A stretch of 64,000 nucleotides of DNA. It comes from Dyadobacter fermentans DSM 18053 (lineage in GTDB: Bacteria > Bacteroidota > Bacteroidia > Cytophagales > Spirosomataceae). This document shows, piece by piece, positions 33,940 to 43,072 of this stretch (position 1 is its first letter; each line of letters opens with the position of its first letter). Where the stretch lies: contig NC_013037.1 in NCBI RefSeq assembly GCF_000023125.1, forward strand, positions 6,674,501 through 6,738,500. The letters are read 5' to 3'. The translations under genes were made by a program, and so were the position numbers. The notes under the pieces were generated by a model. That model worked only from the letters and a program-made list of their open reading frames with translations. It had not been told where the DNA came from and ran no database searches.

Positions 33940-34146
33940 ATGATTAGTTAATGTATTCTTTCAAAATCGCCTTATCTAAATACTTGTTTAAGAGTGCAAT
34001 GCATTAATTCGGGCGTTTGTAGCCCTTCGGAATCCCGCAAACCGGCTACTTCACTCGCGCGGTGGAACGATTTTTACGTAACCCGCGCACATTCCAACGG
34101 TATAATAAGTGATTAAGGGTAGAATAATGCTACAATATTCAGGACT

Positions 34147-34617
34147 ATGAGTGATGCAAGGAACATGGTGAAGTGTATCGCCAGAATTTGGCGGATGTAC
34201 AAGAGGCAGGAGTCGCTGTTCCGGTCGGCGATGGCGCTCGATATGTCCAGCAAATTACGTCGGATTTGCAGCAACGGCTATATGATGTCGCTGCTGTTTA
34301 AAAAGGATGTGGGAAGCATGTACGAATCGGTGAAAAGCAACCTCGACGACGGTGAGCTCACCAGCATTACCCGGAGTGTGGATGAATTTGATGCCGAAAT
34401 GGTGGACCGCTACGAGCTGCTGACCGAGATCGCTACGCATCAGCAGGTGATGCTCGAAGAATACCGCGCACTTTTGCCGCACCTCGATCAGGATAGCGAC
34501 GCTGCACGTGCTTGCAGCGAGCATATCGACAAACTTTCCACATTGGAAAACTGGCTGATCAAAGAGGTAAGCAGCTTGCCGGACGAGCGCCAGGAAGATT
34601 TTTCTCATGTAGCCTGA
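34147..34617 (+). CDS. Helical protein of unknown function
   Basis: 156 residues, rich in helix-forming residues, no signal or membrane segment. Segments such as DGELTSITRSVDEFDAEMVDRYELLTEIATHQQVMLEEYRALLP and HIDKLSTLENWLIKEV look like a four-helix bundle of the DUF2383/ferritin-like type, but metal ligands are not obvious. Its codon choice and position between clear genes support it as real. About 200 nt of sequence before it holds no recognised element. Confidence 0.65.
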   Translation: MSDARNMVKCIARIWRMYKRQESLFRSAMALDMSSKLRRICSNGYMMSLLFKKDVGSMYESVKSNLDDGELTSITRSVDEFDAEMVDRYELLTEIATHQQVMLEEYRALLPHLDQDSDAARACSEHIDKLSTLENWLIKEVSSLPDERQEDFSHVA

Positions 34618-34730
34618 TACCTATGGATAGACTTTGCGATCTCTGAAATCGGATTAGCAGTACCAAACCAAAGCCGGTGAATTACCCGATGGCAACAGCG
34701 AGTAGTTTACCGGCTATTCTTTTAATTTTT

Positions 34731-35765
34731 ATGACAAATAATATGGGAAAACTGAATAACGGCTGGCCGGCCTGGGGCATCGCGCTCGCAGGACTGGGCG
34801 CGCTGGCGGTTGCGCGGGCGGCTTACAAGCGCATTACACGGCTGGATTTTAAAGGTAAAGTGGTGGTAATCACCGGAGGATCGAGGGGGCTTGGTCTGGA
34901 AATGGCCCGCATTGTAGCGGCAAAAGGCGCGAAGCTGGCCATCTGCGCACGCTCGGAAGAGCACCTCGCGCGCGCTGTGGATGAACTCACTAGCGGAGGT
35001 GCGGAGGTGCAGGCGATCAGCGCCGACCTTTCCGACCCGGCGGAAGCGCCGCGCGTGGTGCACGAGATCATAGAACGGTTCGGCCGGATAGATGTGCTGA
35101 TCAATAACGCCGGTATGATGCTCGTGGCACCCGAAAATGTGCTCGCAACGGAGGATTACCATCGCGTAATGGACGCCAATTGCTGGTCGGCGCTCTATAT
35201 GGCCCAGGCTGCATTGCCCTATTTCAGGCGGCAGGGAGGCGGGCACATTGCTAACATTTCCTCCATCGGCGGGAAGATTGCCGTGCCGCATATGCTGCCA
35301 TACAGCGTGAGCAAATTCGCCCTCACGGCGCTGTCGGAGGGATTGGCGGCGGAGTTGAAAAAGGACAATATCCATGTCACGACGGTAATCCCCAACCTCA
35401 TGCGCACCGGCAGCCCGAGGAATATCTCGCTGAAAGGTGCCCATGAAGACGAATATGCGTGGTTCAAAATAGCGGATTCACTTCCTGTTTTGTCCCAGGA
35501 TGCGCAAAAAGCCGCTGCCGCGATCATCGAGGGCATTGCTGCCCATGAAAATGAAGTGATCCTTACACCCATAGCCTACGCCGCATCCGCGCTGAATGGC
35601 GTGGCGCCCGGGCTGCTCACCACCCTGATGCAGTGGACCAACCGCTGGCTGCCGGAAAGTGACAATGCCGAAGAGAGAAAAGGCTTCGAGAGCGAATCCG
35701 AGGCCACGAGCGGCGCCATCGGCGCGCGGACGAATGCCGCCGCCGCCCGGAACAACGAGCTTTAA
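34731..35765 (+). CDS. SDR-family oxidoreductase with N-terminal hydrophobic segment
   Basis: 344 residues from the ATG at 34731 (a GTG at 34677 and an ATG at 34743 are alternatives). A hydrophobic stretch (WPAWGIALAGLGALAVA) precedes the Rossmann domain, so it may be membrane-attached. Motifs: TGGSRGLG, NNAG, catalytic SSIGG and YSVSK. A C-terminal extension (TPIAYAASALNGVAPGLLTTLMQWTNRWLP) and a polar tail of about 30 residues are typical of this SDR subgroup. Substrate unknown. A clear hairpin separates it from the convergent SDR at 35828. Confidence 0.9.
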   Translation: MTNNMGKLNNGWPAWGIALAGLGALAVARAAYKRITRLDFKGKVVVITGGSRGLGLEMARIVAAKGAKLAICARSEEHLARAVDELTSGGAEVQAISADLSDPAEAPRVVHEIIERFGRIDVLINNAGMMLVAPENVLATEDYHRVMDANCWSALYMAQAALPYFRRQGGGHIANISSIGGKIAVPHMLPYSVSKFALTALSEGLAAELKKDNIHVTTVIPNLMRTGSPRNISLKGAHEDEYAWFKIADSLPVLSQDAQKAAAAIIEGIAAHENEVILTPIAYAASALNGVAPGLLTTLMQWTNRWLPESDNAEERKGFESESEATSGAIGARTNAAAARNNEL

Positions 35766-35771
35766 ACAAAA

Positions 35772-35798
35772 GAAACCGGGTGCAATTGCCCCGGTTTC
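35772..35798. terminator. Hairpin between convergent SDR genes
   Basis: Perfect 9-bp repeat gaaaccggg/cccggtttc with a 9-nt loop (tgcaattgc), 6 nt past the stop of one SDR gene and 29 nt before the end of the other. Confidence 0.65.
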
Positions 35799-35827
35799 AA
35801 ATAACTCATCTGATTTAGTTGCGGTTG

Positions 35828-36625
35828 TTATTTCTCGTGAACAGGTCTCTGCTGCTCGTTCATCTGGTGCGCCAGCACGTCGTCCGGCAAGACTGAGCTC
35901 ATAGCTACCTGTATTTTATTTTTCAATCCCGAAACCACCCGGTCTTTACCGGCCATCAGGGCTTCGTAGCCGTCGCGTGCCACGTCGGTTGGGTCGGCCT
36001 TGTCGTCCTCATCCTGCACCGCCTTGCTGGCTTGCATATCTGCTTTGTTGAAGAAGTCGGTGTCGGTTACGCCCGGCAGGAGCGCCGTGATGGTTACGCC
36101 GGTGTCTTTGGTTTCTTCCCGCACGGCTTCACTGAACGACAGCACGAATGCTTTTGTACCGTGGTACACGGCCTGCCAGGGGCCCGGCATCTTGCTGGCG
36201 ATCGACGCCAGGTTTAGAATGCGGCCGGAACCACGCTCCACCATGTCGGTCAGGAAACATTTGGTGAGCACAACCAGCGATGCGATATTGAGGTCGATGA
36301 TCCGCAGTTCGCGGTCGATGTCCGTTTGATCGAACTGCCCATACACGCCCTGGCCGGCATTATTGACGAGGATTTCTACCTCAATTCCTTTCTGTTTGAT
36401 GTCCGCATAAAGCCCGAATGCCTGCTCACGATCGAAAAGATCTTTGGCAATGGGCCACACTTCCACGCCTTCGGCGCGCAGCAGCGTGCTGGTTTCGTCC
36501 AGTTCGGCAATGTCGCGTGCTGTGATGATCAGGTTAAAGCCGTCTTTTGCAAACAGTTTAGCCAGTTCAAGCCCGATTCCGCTTGTAGCGCCGGTAATCA
36601 GGACATATTTTCCTTTATTTTCCAT
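35828..36625 (-). CDS. SDR-family oxidoreductase
   Basis: 265 residues of the classical SDR type: cofactor loop TGATSGIGLELAKLF, NNAG in VNNAGQGVYG, the catalytic Ser in LASIASKMPGP and YHGTK. It has ITARDI at the second strand. The C-terminus (RDGYEALMAGKDRVVSGLKNKIQVAMSSVLPDDVLAHQMNEQQRP) matches the DltE/YqjQ-like group often called 'SDR family NAD(P)-dependent oxidoreductase'. Substrate unknown. It shares little beyond the fold with the other two SDRs in this window. Confidence 0.92.
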   Translation of the reverse strand: MENKGKYVLITGATSGIGLELAKLFAKDGFNLIITARDIAELDETSTLLRAEGVEVWPIAKDLFDREQAFGLYADIKQKGIEVEILVNNAGQGVYGQFDQTDIDRELRIIDLNIASLVVLTKCFLTDMVERGSGRILNLASIASKMPGPWQAVYHGTKAFVLSFSEAVREETKDTGVTITALLPGVTDTDFFNKADMQASKAVQDEDDKADPTDVARDGYEALMAGKDRVVSGLKNKIQVAMSSVLPDDVLAHQMNEQQRPVHEK

Positions 36626-36726
36626 AATGATCCATGTTGATTAAAGAGCTCCTACCAGGGTAAAAACCGTGCCTTGACAACGCCCGAATGGAATGCCTCC
36701 GAATTGCTGCTTCTGCTAAACCCGCA

Positions 36727-37164
36727 TTACCGCAGGCTCTTGATTGCCATAGCCGCAGCGAGGCCGCCGAGTAAGTACCAGGTGATCGTTAGCAGCTTGG
36801 TTTCGCCGGAGCGGGCTACCGCGCTTTCATTCAGGCCCAGCGGTTTGGCAAGCCCGATGGCCCCCAGGCCGGCCATAAGTCCGTAACCAGCGCCTCGAAG
36901 CAGGATGGTGTCATTATCGCCCTTGCCGATCATGGCATAGTAACCGGCATTGCTCGCGAGGTCGGCCACGAATGTGGAGGCGGTGAGCACTTCGCCGGAA
37001 GGCGCATCCACGCCTACGGCTTCGGCGGTTTTGGCCAGGGCTTCTTCGCCCAGCAAGTCGATTCTCGGTGCTTTGTGTGAAACGCGTTTGGCTACTTCGT
37101 GGACCAGGTTGAGCACCACGGCGCCCGTGATCCCGCCCAGAATGTTTCTGATCTCTGGTTTCAT
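36727..37164 (-). CDS. Membrane protein of unknown function
   Basis: 145 residues from the ATG at 37164 (37170 is also possible). MKPEIRNILGGITGAVVLNLVHEVAKRV, then a soluble loop and three hydrophobic stretches, ending LLTITWYLLGGLAAAMAIKSL. It has many small residues and Gly, typical of small integral membrane proteins. No family recognised with confidence. It lies 101 nt upstream of the SDR on the same strand and could be in its operon. Confidence 0.75.
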   Translation of the reverse strand: MKPEIRNILGGITGAVVLNLVHEVAKRVSHKAPRIDLLGEEALAKTAEAVGVDAPSGEVLTASTFVADLASNAGYYAMIGKGDNDTILLRGAGYGLMAGLGAIGLAKPLGLNESAVARSGETKLLTITWYLLGGLAAAMAIKSLR

Positions 37165-37379
37165 ATGCATGTTGATGTTTGGATTAAGAATTAAATGATC
37201 CAGCAGTCCGAAAAAACCGAACCAGCCGCATAAGCACCTGTTAGTTGACATTTTTCCACAAAATCAGAACCTCAAATGTCCATTCGGCCGCGAACCAGGA
37301 TGGCATATTTATTTCCTCCGACCCGCATGCTTTGAAAAACCGGGATAGCCGGTATGCATCAACATCAAACCGGAGTTAC

Positions 37380-38414
37380 ATGGAAAAGAAAAACAAACTG
37401 GGCGTAGCGCTGGTGGGGCTGGGAAAGTACGCCACCGGCGAGCTGATCCCCTCGCTGCAAATCACGCAAAACTGCTATCTGGCCGGGCTGGTGAGCGGCA
37501 GCGAGGAGAAGAAGCTGAAATATCAGCAGGAATTCGGGTTGAAAGACGAAAGCCTGTACAGCTACGACGATTTCGACCGCATTGCGGATAATCCCGACAT
37601 CGACATTGTGTATGTGGTATTGCCCAATTTCATGCATGCCGAATACTGCATTCGCGCCGCAAGGGCAGGCAAGCATGTGATTTGCGAAAAACCGCTTGCT
37701 ATGAATGTGGACGAATGTTACCGGGTCGCAGAAGCCGTGCGGCAGGCGAATGTGCGCTTTTCAATGGGATACCGCCTGCATTTTGACCCTTTCAACCAGG
37801 AAATGATGCGGCTCGGGCAAAAAGAGGTATTTGGTCCGGTGAAAAAGCTGGAACTGCTCGATAGCATGGATATCGGCACCGAAACGCCCTGGCGCGTCGA
37901 CCGTGAACGCGCCGGCGGCGGCCCCCTGGTGAACAACGGAATTTACTGTATCCAGGCCGCAATTTACATTACGGGCAAGTTACCGGTGGCCGTAGAAGCG
38001 CGCTTCGCGCCGGTCACCAACCCCGATCGGTTCAGTGAGGTGGAAGAGGGCGTGATATGGACGATGTTTTTCGAGGATGGCGTGACGGCGCATTGCGAAA
38101 CGAGTTATTCCAAAAACCAGAACCTGATGCGCGCCGAGGGAAGCGAAGGATGGTTTGAACTAAATCCTGCTTACGAATACAAAGGGCTGGTGGGCCGGAC
38201 GTCCAGCGGCGCAATGGATATCGAACCTGTGAAACAGCAAGCCAGGCAAATGGACGATTTTGCCCGCTGCATTATAGAAAACACCGAAACCCGCGTGCCG
38301 ATTGAAATGGGCATCCGGGACATGCAAATCATCGAAGCAGTATACGCATCCGCCCGTGCAGGTGATCGTGTAGAGCTGCATTTGGAAGCGTTTGAAAACC
38401 TTCCCGAATATTAA
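37380..38414 (+). CDS. Gfo/Idh/MocA-family oxidoreductase
   Basis: 344 residues. The N-terminal Rossmann domain has the cofactor motif VALVGLGKYATGELIPSL and the family's EKPLAMNVDE; the second domain carries RLHFDPFNQEMMRL and GGGPLVNNGIYCIQAAIYITG, where a Gly-Pro-Leu-x-x-x-G segment with a conserved Asp/His region is typical. These enzymes oxidise or reduce sugars and inositols with NAD(P). No secretion signal, so cytosolic. An unknown gene follows after 11 nt and is probably in the same operon. Confidence 0.93.
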   Translation: MEKKNKLGVALVGLGKYATGELIPSLQITQNCYLAGLVSGSEEKKLKYQQEFGLKDESLYSYDDFDRIADNPDIDIVYVVLPNFMHAEYCIRAARAGKHVICEKPLAMNVDECYRVAEAVRQANVRFSMGYRLHFDPFNQEMMRLGQKEVFGPVKKLELLDSMDIGTETPWRVDRERAGGGPLVNNGIYCIQAAIYITGKLPVAVEARFAPVTNPDRFSEVEEGVIWTMFFEDGVTAHCETSYSKNQNLMRAEGSEGWFELNPAYEYKGLVGRTSSGAMDIEPVKQQARQMDDFARCIIENTETRVPIEMGIRDMQIIEAVYASARAGDRVELHLEAFENLPEY

Positions 38415-38425
38415 TATACCTTATT

Positions 38426-39034
38426 ATGGAAGAGAAAAACTACACGGGCGCCGTGCCCGGACAAAATCGCGGCGACTCGGTAACAGCCGAAGGAAGCCGC
38501 TCATTCGAAGATGTGATTGCGGCCAAAGCATTCTTTTTTCAAACGGAGGCACGGCTGCTGGACGTCAACCAATGGCACGCCCAGGCCGGAGAGGCGCTGG
38601 CACGCTTCACACTCACCGACGACGCGGGTAATCCGCTCGACGGTATCGCAAAACAGGGCCTGCTCGTCAAAATCGACATTCCCGGCCCTGGCTCGGAAGC
38701 AGGCGGAGGTTTCGACTGGGTGAGGATCGAGGAGATCAAAAGGACCGATTCGCCGGATGTGCAAAGTACTGCGTTGCGCGTGCGCCCGGTAACCGCGCCG
38801 GGATCGGACAAAGAGGAACCGACGCATTTCTACGACGAGGAGTCGACCAGCACGTTCACCCTCACGCGTGAACATGCCGTGATCACGGCCGCCGTGTACG
38901 ACCGCAATATCAACCCCAACACCGAAGCCGATTCGTTGATCGACAAGGTCCGAAATGCCATTACCGGGTTGGTAGGGGAGAAGGTTTTTTCCAAAATCCA
39001 GTGGCAGGCGCTGGTGGACGGCCTGTTGAAATGA
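38426..39034 (+). CDS. Protein of unknown function in the oxidoreductase operon
   Basis: 202 residues, no signal peptide. It begins MEEKNYTGAVPGQNRGDSVTAEG and contains a compact beta-rich middle (LARFTLTDDAGNPLDG, LLVKIDIPGPGSE, FDWVRIEEIKRT, STALRVRPVTAPG) and a helical tail (DSLIDKVRNAITGLVGEKVFSKIQWQALVDGLL). No catalytic motif is recognised. It starts 11 nt after the Gfo/Idh/MocA gene, so the two are likely co-expressed. Confidence 0.75.
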   Translation: MEEKNYTGAVPGQNRGDSVTAEGSRSFEDVIAAKAFFFQTEARLLDVNQWHAQAGEALARFTLTDDAGNPLDGIAKQGLLVKIDIPGPGSEAGGGFDWVRIEEIKRTDSPDVQSTALRVRPVTAPGSDKEEPTHFYDEESTSTFTLTREHAVITAAVYDRNINPNTEADSLIDKVRNAITGLVGEKVFSKIQWQALVDGLLK

Positions 39035-39035
39035 A

Positions 39036-39069
39036 ACCAGGGCGCCTGGTTACGGCCGGGCGCCCTGGT
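39036..39069. terminator. Hairpin at the convergent GT9 junction
   Basis: accagggcgcc (39036-39046) and ggcgccctggt (39059-39069) form a perfect 11-bp stem with a 12-nt loop. It lies right after the stop at 39034 and covers the last codons of the facing GT9 gene, whose stop (39050-39052) is in the loop. Confidence 0.65.
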
Positions 39070-40054
39070 ATTGTTCTTCGAGTAATGTTTCCATTTCGGA
39101 AAGGACGAGTTGGAAATCAGCGTGTTGTGTCCAGTCGATGGTTTTGTGAAGTTGTTTGTTGATAGGCCCCCAACGTTCCGGTTCGCTATCCATGCTGATC
39201 ACGATGCTGGGCGTCTCCACGGCTGCGGCAATGTGCGACACGCCGGTGCAGTTGCTGATCAGCAGATCGGCACCTTGAATGAGCTGCGCGATTTCGCCGA
39301 GGCCGGTTTGCCCGGTGAGGTCTACGGCAGGGTAATCCATGAATCTGATCACTTCGGAGGTGATCGGTTCTTCGGCAGCGGTGCCGGTCACGACCACCTG
39401 GTAACCCATTCCGGCGCATTGATCAGCCAGGCAGGCGAAATACGAGGGTGGCCATTGTCGCCACGCGCCGCGCGAGCCGGGGTGCACGCACACGTAATGC
39501 GCACGCGCGAGCGCGGGGACTTTATTGAACAAACTTATCGTTTCATCCTCCGCAATGGGGAATTCCAGCTTGTCATTCGTCGCGGGGATGCCCAGGTGCT
39601 CCATCAGCCGCAAGTGCCGGTGAATTTCGGAAATACCGTCCGGATACCGGACAAACCAGGCCGGATTGCCTTCATTACCCTCGCTATGGAACCCGGCCAC
39701 CGTGCCCGTGTCGAGGTCTCTCAGCATTTTGTTCACGATCGTGCCGTTTCCCTGCATTTGCAGGATCAGGTCGAAACCCTCGTTGCGCATTTGGTTCACA
39801 AATTGCTGCCAGGCTACCTGTTCGAAAGGCTGCTCGGGCAGGCCGGGGTATCCCGGGAAATGGATAAAACCATCCAAATACGCGTGGAACCTTTCGGTGA
39901 ACGATTTGGCCCAGGGCAAGCCCAGAAGCACGATTTCGGCGTCGGGATATGCGGCGCGCAGCGCACGGAACGCCGGAACGGCACAAAGCATGTCGCCCAG
40001 CTGCAGCGCCCTGAATACGGCTATTTTTCGGGTTGTTTCTGCGGGAAATGTCAT
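39050..40054 (-). CDS. Glycosyltransferase family 9 (heptosyltransferase-like)
   Basis: 334 residues. GT-B fold of the ADP-heptose:LPS heptosyltransferase family: N-terminal RALQLGDMLCAVPAFRALRAAYPDAEIVLL, C-terminal VHPGSRGAWRQWPPSYFACLA, VVVTGTAAEEPI and LISNCTGVSHIAAAVETPSI. No signal peptide; works at the inner membrane face. The start at 40054 overlaps the stop of the GT2 gene by 4 nt (ATGA), which fixes it. With the carbamoyltransferase and GT2 it forms one coupled operon arm. Confidence 0.92.
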   Translation of the reverse strand: MTFPAETTRKIAVFRALQLGDMLCAVPAFRALRAAYPDAEIVLLGLPWAKSFTERFHAYLDGFIHFPGYPGLPEQPFEQVAWQQFVNQMRNEGFDLILQMQGNGTIVNKMLRDLDTGTVAGFHSEGNEGNPAWFVRYPDGISEIHRHLRLMEHLGIPATNDKLEFPIAEDETISLFNKVPALARAHYVCVHPGSRGAWRQWPPSYFACLADQCAGMGYQVVVTGTAAEEPITSEVIRFMDYPAVDLTGQTGLGEIAQLIQGADLLISNCTGVSHIAAAVETPSIVISMDSEPERWGPINKQLHKTIDWTQHADFQLVLSEMETLLEEQYQGARP

Positions 40055-41037
40055 AGGAAGAATACTTTGTATCGCAATGCCCCGCGAAGCGTCCAGTACA
40101 CGGACAGGTAGGGGATCACCAACGAAGTGAAAATCATTTCGAGGCGGTGGGAGAGCGAATCGGACGTGCCTCGCATGCGCCTGATCACGAAGGAAGCAAC
40201 CGCCGCCACCCACACTGCCGCAGCCCCGAGCGAAACCGCCGGATTGCCGGCGGCCAACGCTGCCACGCACACGACCGTCGCCAGAATAATAATGTAGTAA
40301 TTCCAAACAGGACCCGGGGCAATTTTGCGCCTGTAAAACTTCGGATGTTTCTTAAAAAGCAATGCATTGAACATGCTTTTGCGCTGTTCGGCCACGCTTA
40401 CACCCCAGCGCGCCTCCCGCACAGGATGGCATATCGCCGCGTCGGGCACATGCACAATGGGGATTTGCTTTTCGAGCAGTTTGAATTCCAGGTCCGAATC
40501 TTCACGCCAGGCAATGGGGAAGTCCTCATCGAAGCCGCCGGTCAGTTCCAGCGCCGCACGGGAACAGGCGCAGTTGGCGGTGATAAATTCTGCCGTGGCA
40601 AGGTGTGCTACATTCTTTTCATAATCCGTCGGTTTTTCCGAAATAGGCACAATCACCTTTCCTGTGAACCCTACGAAGCGCTCTGCTTGCGCGCGGTAGG
40701 CTTCGCTGTATTCTTCAAGCCAGAACGGGTCGGGAATGCAGTCGTCGTCGGTGAACACCACGAGCTCGCCGCTGCTGTTTTTCCAACCGTGGTTGCGGGC
40801 TGAGGCGGGGCCCTTTTTGGCAGGTAAATGAAGGAACAGCAGGGCAAAATCAGGCTGCTCACGGATGACCCGCGCCACCAGCGCCTCGGTTTCAGGATCG
40901 GGGCCGTCGGACACGACGATCACTTCATGGAACGTGCGCCAGTAGGTCTGGTCACGAAGCGCGTCCAGGCACTTCCTCAAAAGTGCCGGACGCTTATAAG
41001 TGGGGATCACAACGCTGATATTGACTGGCAGCATCAT
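40051..41037 (-). CDS. Glycosyltransferase family 2 with C-terminal membrane region
   Basis: 328 residues. GT-A fold: VVIPTYKRPALLRKCLDAL, the acceptor/nucleotide DxD region as FTDDDCIPDPFWLEEY, then GGFDEDFPIAWREDSDLEFKLLEKQIPI. The C-terminus has two or three hydrophobic helices (NYYIIILATVVCVAALAAG and AAAVWVAAVASFVI), so the enzyme is membrane-attached and acts on a lipid-linked acceptor. It is coupled to the carbamoyltransferase upstream and the GT9 downstream by ATGA overlaps. Confidence 0.92.
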   Translation of the reverse strand: MMLPVNISVVIPTYKRPALLRKCLDALRDQTYWRTFHEVIVVSDGPDPETEALVARVIREQPDFALLFLHLPAKKGPASARNHGWKNSSGELVVFTDDDCIPDPFWLEEYSEAYRAQAERFVGFTGKVIVPISEKPTDYEKNVAHLATAEFITANCACSRAALELTGGFDEDFPIAWREDSDLEFKLLEKQIPIVHVPDAAICHPVREARWGVSVAEQRKSMFNALLFKKHPKFYRRKIAPGPVWNYYIIILATVVCVAALAAGNPAVSLGAAAVWVAAVASFVIRRMRGTSDSLSHRLEMIFTSLVIPYLSVYWTLRGALRYKVFFL

Positions 41038-42743
41038 TTTTCGAGAATGAATGAGTTGATAATCAATGCATCAAAAGGCGAAGTCCAGAAACATTCGATC
41101 GCATCGCGCGGGGAGCAAACGATCGGTTCGCCGCGGGTGTTGAACGACGTGTTCACGAGTACCGGTACGCCCGTCAATGCTTTGAATTCGCTCAGCAGCT
41201 CGTGGTAGAGCGGGTGTTGGCCGGCGTTCACGGTTTGTACGCGGGCCGTGCCGTCGGTGTGCCGCACGGCAGGTATCCGGTCGGCCTTATCGTCGTTAAC
41301 AGGATACACAAATAGCATGAAAGGCGAGACATGCGCGTTTTCGAACCATTCCGGCGCATCTTCCTCACGGACTACCGGCGCCACAGGACGGAAATCCTCG
41401 CGGTCTTTGATGTCGTTGAGCCGGGCCTGCATTTCGGGGCTGATGGGCGAGGCGAGAATGGACCGCGCACCCAGTGAACGCGGACCGAACTCCATTCGTC
41501 CCTGGTACCAGGCGATAATCTTGTCCTGCGCCAGTATCGCGGCGGTTTCTTTGGCCACGTTGTAAAGTCGTTTGTAGGGTGTTTTGGCCCAGATCATGAA
41601 TTGCTCAATCTCATCGTCGGTATATTCCGGGCCCCAGTACACGTGCTCCATCGGCTGGGTGTAACGCTCGCCGCCAGCCTGGGCGTGCAGTTGGGCATCC
41701 AGCCATTGTCCCGCGCCCAATGCGGTGCCAGCGTCGCCGGCAGCGGGCTGTACCCACACGTTGCGGAACGGGCCGTGGTCGCGGATGACGGCATTCATGA
41801 CGCAGTTCAGCGCCACTCCGCCGGCCATGCAGAGGTTTTCGGAGCCGGTTTGGTCGTACAGCCATTGAACGAGTTTCAGCACGGTTTCTTCCAATGCTTT
41901 TTGCAGGGAATGCGCAATGTCGTGGTGGAGCTGCTCAAACGGGTCGTCTTTCCGGCGGCCCTGGCCCCACCATTGTTCGGGGTCGAAATCGTCGATGGTA
42001 TATTGCCCGTTTTCACCCACATGGATGATCGAACGGAAGTCTTCCAGGTAAACCGGCTTGCCGTAGGAGGCCAGCGCCATCACTTTGTATTCATCCGACG
42101 AGTGCAGAAAGCCCAGGTAGGTCGTGATTTTTTCATATAACATCCCGAGCGAATGCGGCATGTCCACGGTTGCCAGTTGTTCGAGCGTGTTGCCTTTGCC
42201 GAGGAAATACCCCGTTGTCGCTTTCTCCCCGCGGCCGTCGATGGTGAGCACGGCGGCTTCTGCAAATGGCGATGGGAAGAATGCGCTGGCTGCGTGGGAA
42301 ATGTGGTGGTTTACAAATTCCCATTTCGATGAAAGGTCGCCTGCATGGGCGAGGCGCTTCTGCAAATGGTGCGGGTAGCCGTCGCGCAGCTGCTCGGGGG
42401 CTTTTCGGATGTAGTTCAGAAAAATCGTATCCCACCCATTGTACACCTTCGAAGGCATCATCACGTCGTCGTAACCCTCTTCTTCATACACCGACGCATC
42501 GCTCACGCCCTCGGGATCGAAGGAATAGGCAATGCGGTCCACGTCCTTCATGGTGATCCCCGCCGTTTTCAGGCAAAAATCGATGGCGTGGAATGGCAGC
42601 TCCCAGGTCGTGAAGGGAACAGGGCGCTTGCCGTGTTTGATATGTGTAAATCTCTCTTCTTCGGCGGCTGCGATGATCCGGCCGTCCTTAACCAGTGCCG
42701 CAGCGCTGTCGTGAAACGCTGCATTGATTCCCAGTATGTACAT
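41034..42743 (-). CDS. NodU/CmcH-family O-carbamoyltransferase
   Basis: 569 residues from the ATG at 42743 (MYILGINAAFHDSAAALVKDG). Transfers a carbamoyl group from carbamoyl phosphate to a hydroxyl of a sugar or antibiotic. The Kae1-like N-terminal domain has metal-ligand histidines His146 and His150 in NHHISHAASAF and Asp169 in LTIDGRGE; VALNCVMNA carries the ATP-site motif. The C-terminal domain has WYQGRMEFGPRSLGARSILA and VLVNTSFNTRGEPIV. It is the first gene of a three-gene arm with GT2 and GT9. The longer frame upstream (to 42965) lies in the divergent promoter region and is not used. Confidence 0.94.
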   Translation of the reverse strand: MYILGINAAFHDSAAALVKDGRIIAAAEEERFTHIKHGKRPVPFTTWELPFHAIDFCLKTAGITMKDVDRIAYSFDPEGVSDASVYEEEGYDDVMMPSKVYNGWDTIFLNYIRKAPEQLRDGYPHHLQKRLAHAGDLSSKWEFVNHHISHAASAFFPSPFAEAAVLTIDGRGEKATTGYFLGKGNTLEQLATVDMPHSLGMLYEKITTYLGFLHSSDEYKVMALASYGKPVYLEDFRSIIHVGENGQYTIDDFDPEQWWGQGRRKDDPFEQLHHDIAHSLQKALEETVLKLVQWLYDQTGSENLCMAGGVALNCVMNAVIRDHGPFRNVWVQPAAGDAGTALGAGQWLDAQLHAQAGGERYTQPMEHVYWGPEYTDDEIEQFMIWAKTPYKRLYNVAKETAAILAQDKIIAWYQGRMEFGPRSLGARSILASPISPEMQARLNDIKDREDFRPVAPVVREEDAPEWFENAHVSPFMLFVYPVNDDKADRIPAVRHTDGTARVQTVNAGQHPLYHELLSEFKALTGVPVLVNTSFNTRGEPIVCSPRDAIECFWTSPFDALIINSFILEK

Positions 42744-43072
42744 AAGCGAATGGTAGATTTTGAAATGCGGCGAGCTCGCTACAAGTACCATGCCAGTTCC
42801 CGGGTGAAAAAGCGCCTCGCGCACGATCCGTATATGCGCCGGCGAAAGTAGCCCGGCGGCTTCCGCACATGCCGTATGGGGTGTGTTCTTACCTGTGGAA
42901 GTTCTTCCATGCACCGGCAAATGCTGGATGTTACTATACGTTGCGTTTGGAAGCGCTTCTCCCACACTTTGAGCCGCTTACCGGTAATGGCCTCGCAATC
43001 AGGGGAGCGTTTGTTTCGGAATGGCACTGTTTTTTACAGGGCGCCGTCTGTTTTAATCCAAATGCAACAAAT
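42744..43072. other. 329-nt divergent promoter region of the glycan locus
   Basis: Separates the carbamoyltransferase arm (minus) from the GT4 arm (plus). Both reading frames remain open into it without plausible starts. It must hold the promoters of both arms, but no strong TAnnTTTG is visible on either strand, which leaves the start points undetermined. Confidence 0.45.

Noticed and set aside
39110..40111. 333-codon plus-strand frame opposite the GT9 gene
   Set aside because: Antisense to conserved glycosyltransferase motifs; translated sequence has no recognisable domain.
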